In this document: piece after piece, positions 61,629-64,000 of the stretch
Layout of the letters: every line of letters starts with the position of its first letter
Position numbering within the stretch: the first letter of the stretch is position 1
Assembly: GCF_014653155.1 (NCBI RefSeq)
Contig: NZ_BNAF01000002.1
Coordinates: forward strand, 310,001 to 374,000
Direction: 5' to 3'
Source of the DNA: Sphingobacterium griseoflavum
GTDB taxonomy: Bacteria > Bacteroidota > Bacteroidia > Sphingobacteriales > Sphingobacteriaceae
Length of the DNA: 64,000 bases
Made by a program: the position numbers and the translations under genes
Notes under the pieces: model-generated
What the model saw: the letters and a program-made list of their open reading frames with translations, nothing else
The model's database searches: none
What the model was told of the DNA's origin: nothing

Positions 61629-61662
61629 AAAAAGAGCGGATAGATCGTTCTATCCGCTCTTT
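61629..61662. terminator. Bidirectional terminator between brnQ and metG
   Basis: AAAAGAGCGGATAGA pairs with TCTATCCGCTCTTTT over a four-base loop, with an A-run on one side and a T-run on the other. Both convergent genes can use it. Confidence 0.9.
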
Positions 61663-61680
61663 TCGCTGAGAGCATCGACC

Positions 61681-63747
61681 CTAGCGGACACTACAGCCTG
61701 GTCGAATTGCCGATGTTGGATTAACGAAATCAAGCCTCCCGTCAGCATCCTCTGCCATCAAGATCATCCCTTGGGAAGTGATACCCTTTATTTCTCTAGG
61801 TTCTAGATTGACCAAGATAGACACTTGTTTCCCTACAATATCTTCAGGTGCAAAGTACTCCGCAATACCAGATACTACTGTGCGTTGATCGATGCCCGTG
61901 TCAATTTTTAGCTTCAACAGCTTCTTGGTCTTCGCGACTTTCTCGGCTTCGATAATCGTTCCTATGCGGATATCCATTTTCAGAAAATCGTCGTACGTGA
62001 TATTCGCTTTCGCTGGTTCCGCTTTCATGGCGGTTGCAGCATTCTGTGCCTTCGCATCAGCTAATTTCTGCAATTGGAACGCTACTTGCTCATCCGTTAT
62101 TTTTTCGAAAAGGAGAACGGCTTCGCCTAATGTATGTCCCTCAGGAACGATCGTCCTCGCACCTGCCTGATCCCAATCTTGTTCGGCAATATTCAACATC
62201 GCAAATAGCTTCGCTGCCGTGCGCGGTAAGAAAGGTTGTGCAAGCACCGCCAAATTGGCTACAATCTGTGTGGCTACGTAAAGTACTGTTTTTACGCGCT
62301 CCTGATCCTCTTTATACACTTTCCAAGGCTCTTCATCGGCCAAATACTTGTTACCCAAGCGCGCCGCATTCATAAAGTGGCTCAGTGCTTCACGGAAACG
62401 GTATTGTCCGATAGATTGCTCGATATCTTTCGGGAAGTTGGCCAACTCGGAGAGCACAGCTTGATCTTGTTCTGTCAATGCCGATCCTAAAGAAACTGCT
62501 CCCGCGAAATATTTATGCGAAAGCACCATAACGCGATTCACGAAATTACCTAGGATAGCAACCAGCTCGTTGTTGACGCGGGATTGAAAATCTTTCCAAG
62601 TAAATTCACTATCCGATGTCTCGGGAAGGATGGAGCTTAATACATAACGCAGCTCATCCTGTTTCGAAGGAAATTCAACGAGATAGTCGTGTAGCCATAC
62701 TGCATGGTTCCTGGATGTAGAAAGCTTATCGCCTTCCAAATTCAAAAATTCATTGGCCGGTACATTTTCCGGCAGAATATATTCGCCATGCGCATGCAAG
62801 ATCGCTGGAAAGATAATGCAGTGGAAAACGATGTTATCTTTCCCTATAAAGTGGATCAATGTCGATTCTTCTGCCGGATTGGCTTGTTTTTTCCAGTAAA
62901 CTTCCCAATCTTTCCCGTTATTTAATGCCCACTGCTTGGTGGCAGATATATAGCCTATCGGTGCATCCAGCCACACGTACAATTTCTTTCCGGCGGCTTC
63001 CTCCAACGGCACATCAACTCCCCAATCCAAATCCCTCGTCATGGATCGGGGGTGCAGTCCCGATTTCAACCAAGACTGGCATTGCCCGAACACGTTGGAT
63101 TTCAATTCCTGCCTCTTACCTTCAATCAGCCATTTTTCCAACCAAGGTTGGTATTTATCCAAGGGCAAATACCAATGTTTAGTTTCCTTTAAAATGGGCG
63201 TTTTGCCACTGAGGGTAGATTTCGGGTTAATAAGATCTGTTGGATTTAGGGATGTACCACATTTCTCGCATTGATCCCCGTAAGCACCTTCATTATGGCA
63301 ATGCGGACAGGTTCCTACAATGTACCGATCGGCTAAAAACTGATGAAATTCTTCATCGTAATATTGCTCGGAAAACTTCTCGATAAATTCACCTTTTTCA
63401 TAAAGATTTAGGAAAAACTCTTGCGAAAGCTCATGATGCACCTTCTCCGAAGTGCGGTGATAGATATCAAAATCAATTCCGAAGGACTCAAAGCTGTCTT
63501 TGATCTGCTTGTTGTACTTATCGATAATTTCGCGCGGTGTAACGCCTTCCTTTTTGGCTTTAATCGTGATTGCCGCACCGTGTTCATCAGAACCGCAGAC
63601 AAACACGACCTCCTTTTTATTTAAACGAAGGAAGCGCACAAATATGTCAGCAGGAATATAAGCCCCTGCCAAGTGCCCAATATGTAAAGGCCCATTTGCG
63701 TAAGGGAGAGCCGCAGTAATAGTATAGCGATTTTTGAATAAAATACT
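61681..63747 (-). CDS. metG: Methionyl-tRNA synthetase (688 aa)
   Basis: Charges tRNA-Met. HIGH at residues 23-26 ([10 protein letters not shown]), four zinc cysteines in CPHC..CEKC, the KMSKS equivalent KLSTS at about 340 and a C-terminal Trbp111-like tRNA-binding domain from about residue 585 ([19 protein letters not shown]). Start is TTG at 63747, giving the family N terminus [19 protein letters not shown]: no in-frame ATG or GTG lies between it and the promoter at 63815-63822. The frame upstream of the promoter overlaps the divergent gene. Confidence 0.95.
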   Translation of the reverse strand, partial: SILFKNRYTITAALPYANGPLHIGHLAGAYIPADIFVRFLRLNKKEVVFVCGSDEHGAAITIKAKKEGVTPREIIDKYNKQIKDSFESFGIDFDIYHRTSEKVHHELSQEFFLNLYEKGEFIEKFSEQYYDEEFHQFLADRYIVGTCPHCHNEGAYGDQCEKCGTSLNPTDLINPKSTLSGKTPILKETKHWYLPLDKYQPWLEKWLIEGKRQELKSNVFGQCQSWLKSGLHPRSMTRDLDWGVDVPLEEAAGKKLYVWLDAPIGYISATKQWALNNGKDWEVYWKKQANPAEESTLIHFIGKDNIVFHCIIFPAILHAHGEYILPENVPANEFLNLEGDKLSTSRNHAVWLHDYLVEFPSKQDELRYVLSSILPETSDSEFTWKDFQSRVNNELVAILGNFVNRVMVLSHKYFAGAVSLGSALTEQDQAVLSELANFPKDIEQSIGQYRFREALSHFMNAARLGNKYLADEEPWKVYKEDQERVKTVLYVATQIVANLAVLAQPFLPRTAAKLFAMLNIAEQDWDQAGARTIVPEGHTLGEAVLLFEKITDEQVAFQLQKLADAKAQNAATAMKAEPAKANITYDDFLKMDIRIGTIIEAEKVAKTKKLLKLKIDTGIDQRTVVSGIAEYFAPEDIVGKQVSILVNLEPREIKGITSQGMILMAEDADGRLDFVNPTSAIRPGCSVR

Positions 63748-63814
63748 CAAGGTATAACGATTTTTAAAATAACAATAACGACTAAAAAAGTGAACAAAAG
63801 ACTTGTTTCTTTGA

Positions 63815-63822
63815 CAAAGATA
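63815..63822 (-). promoter_or_regulatory. -7 element for metG
   Basis: The minus strand reads TATCTTTG, a full consensus match, about 67 nt before the TTG start of metG. Confidence 0.5.
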
Positions 63823-63853
63823 ACTCAATTTGCGCTTAAAATACGCGCATAGC

Positions 63854-64000
63854 ATGAAAATACCCGAATTTCTCCAACCCGGCGATAAAGTCGCCATCGT
63901 GTGTCCAGCAAGCTACATCAAAGGCTCCATTGATATAGCCGTGAACGCGCTGCAAGATTGGGGTTTAAGGGTGGATATTGGCGAAACAGTCACTACGCAG
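63854..64000 (+). CDS. LD-carboxypeptidase, S66 family, N-terminal fragment
   Basis: Only the first 49 codons are inside the window. They read [20 protein letters not shown], then a helix ending [14 protein letters not shown], which is the standard N terminus of LD-carboxypeptidases that trim the terminal D-Ala from muropeptides in wall recycling. The gene continues past the window edge. It is divergent from metG with 106 bp between starts. Confidence 0.85.
   Translation, partial: MKIPEFLQPGDKVAIVCPASYIKGSIDIAVNALQDWGLRVDIGETVTTQ

Noticed and set aside
1..64000. tRNA, rRNA, phage or insertion-sequence genes
   Set aside because: I looked for clover-leaf ends, TTCGAATC-type arms, transposase motifs and integrases in the gaps and saw none.

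Overview
The window looks like chromosome from a Bacteroidota of the Sphingobacteriales type (Sphingobacterium or Pedobacter relatives). The evidence is a SusC/SusD glycan-uptake locus, lineage-typical small families (DUF4834, DUF4920 and OstA-like proteins), many TAnnTTTG promoter elements and weak Shine-Dalgarno use. No rRNA, tRNA, CRISPR array, transposase or phage gene was found. One structural RNA, the signal-recognition-particle RNA, is present.

Layout. 0.1-11.7 kb holds housekeeping genes: a YciO-type protein, SRPBCC protein, Crp-like regulator, DUF721-recF, tilS, an LptA/OstA-like envelope protein, an RdgB-type NTPase, a deoxyhypusine-synthase-like enzyme and a dipeptide epimerase. 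11.7-22.0 kb is an accessory cassette on the + strand: three tandem secreted six-bladed beta-propeller paralogues joined by identical 4-bp gaps, an outer-membrane barrel protein with almost the same signal peptide, and a secreted S9 peptidase. 22.0-23.0 kb has no convincing gene but carries a hairpin, a small Ser/Thr-rich ORF and fourteen 21-bp repeats. 23.0-29.1 kb is gltBD. 29.2-46.5 kb is housekeeping again: DMT transporter, LptF/G permease, tgt, glycosyltransferase, rsmG, dprA, MHS transporter, SRP RNA, accD, MerR regulator, YfcE-like phosphoesterase, TrmN6-type methyltransferase, mutS and mtgA. 46.5-56.8 kb holds an isoaspartyl peptidase and a polysaccharide-utilisation locus (regulator, SusC, SusD, GH30, surface glycan-binding-like lipoprotein) whose composition suggests beta-1,6-glucan. 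56.9-64.0 kb has an S4 RNA-binding protein, dapD, TsaC, DUF4920, folP, brnQ, metG and the start of an LD-carboxypeptidase gene.

How they work together. The PUL genes form one minus-strand transcription unit with a near-perfect promoter element and a strong terminator. gltB and gltD make glutamate synthase. tgt, the LptF/G permease and the DMT transporter are co-oriented and closely packed. The propeller-barrel-peptidase cassette has no function I recognise. It is the best candidate for an undescribed system, because its propeller genes are visible mosaics of one another. Several genes (SRPBCC, tilS, OstA-like, TrmN6, S4, folP) have a -7 element only 3-6 nt before the start codon, which predicts leaderless mRNAs.
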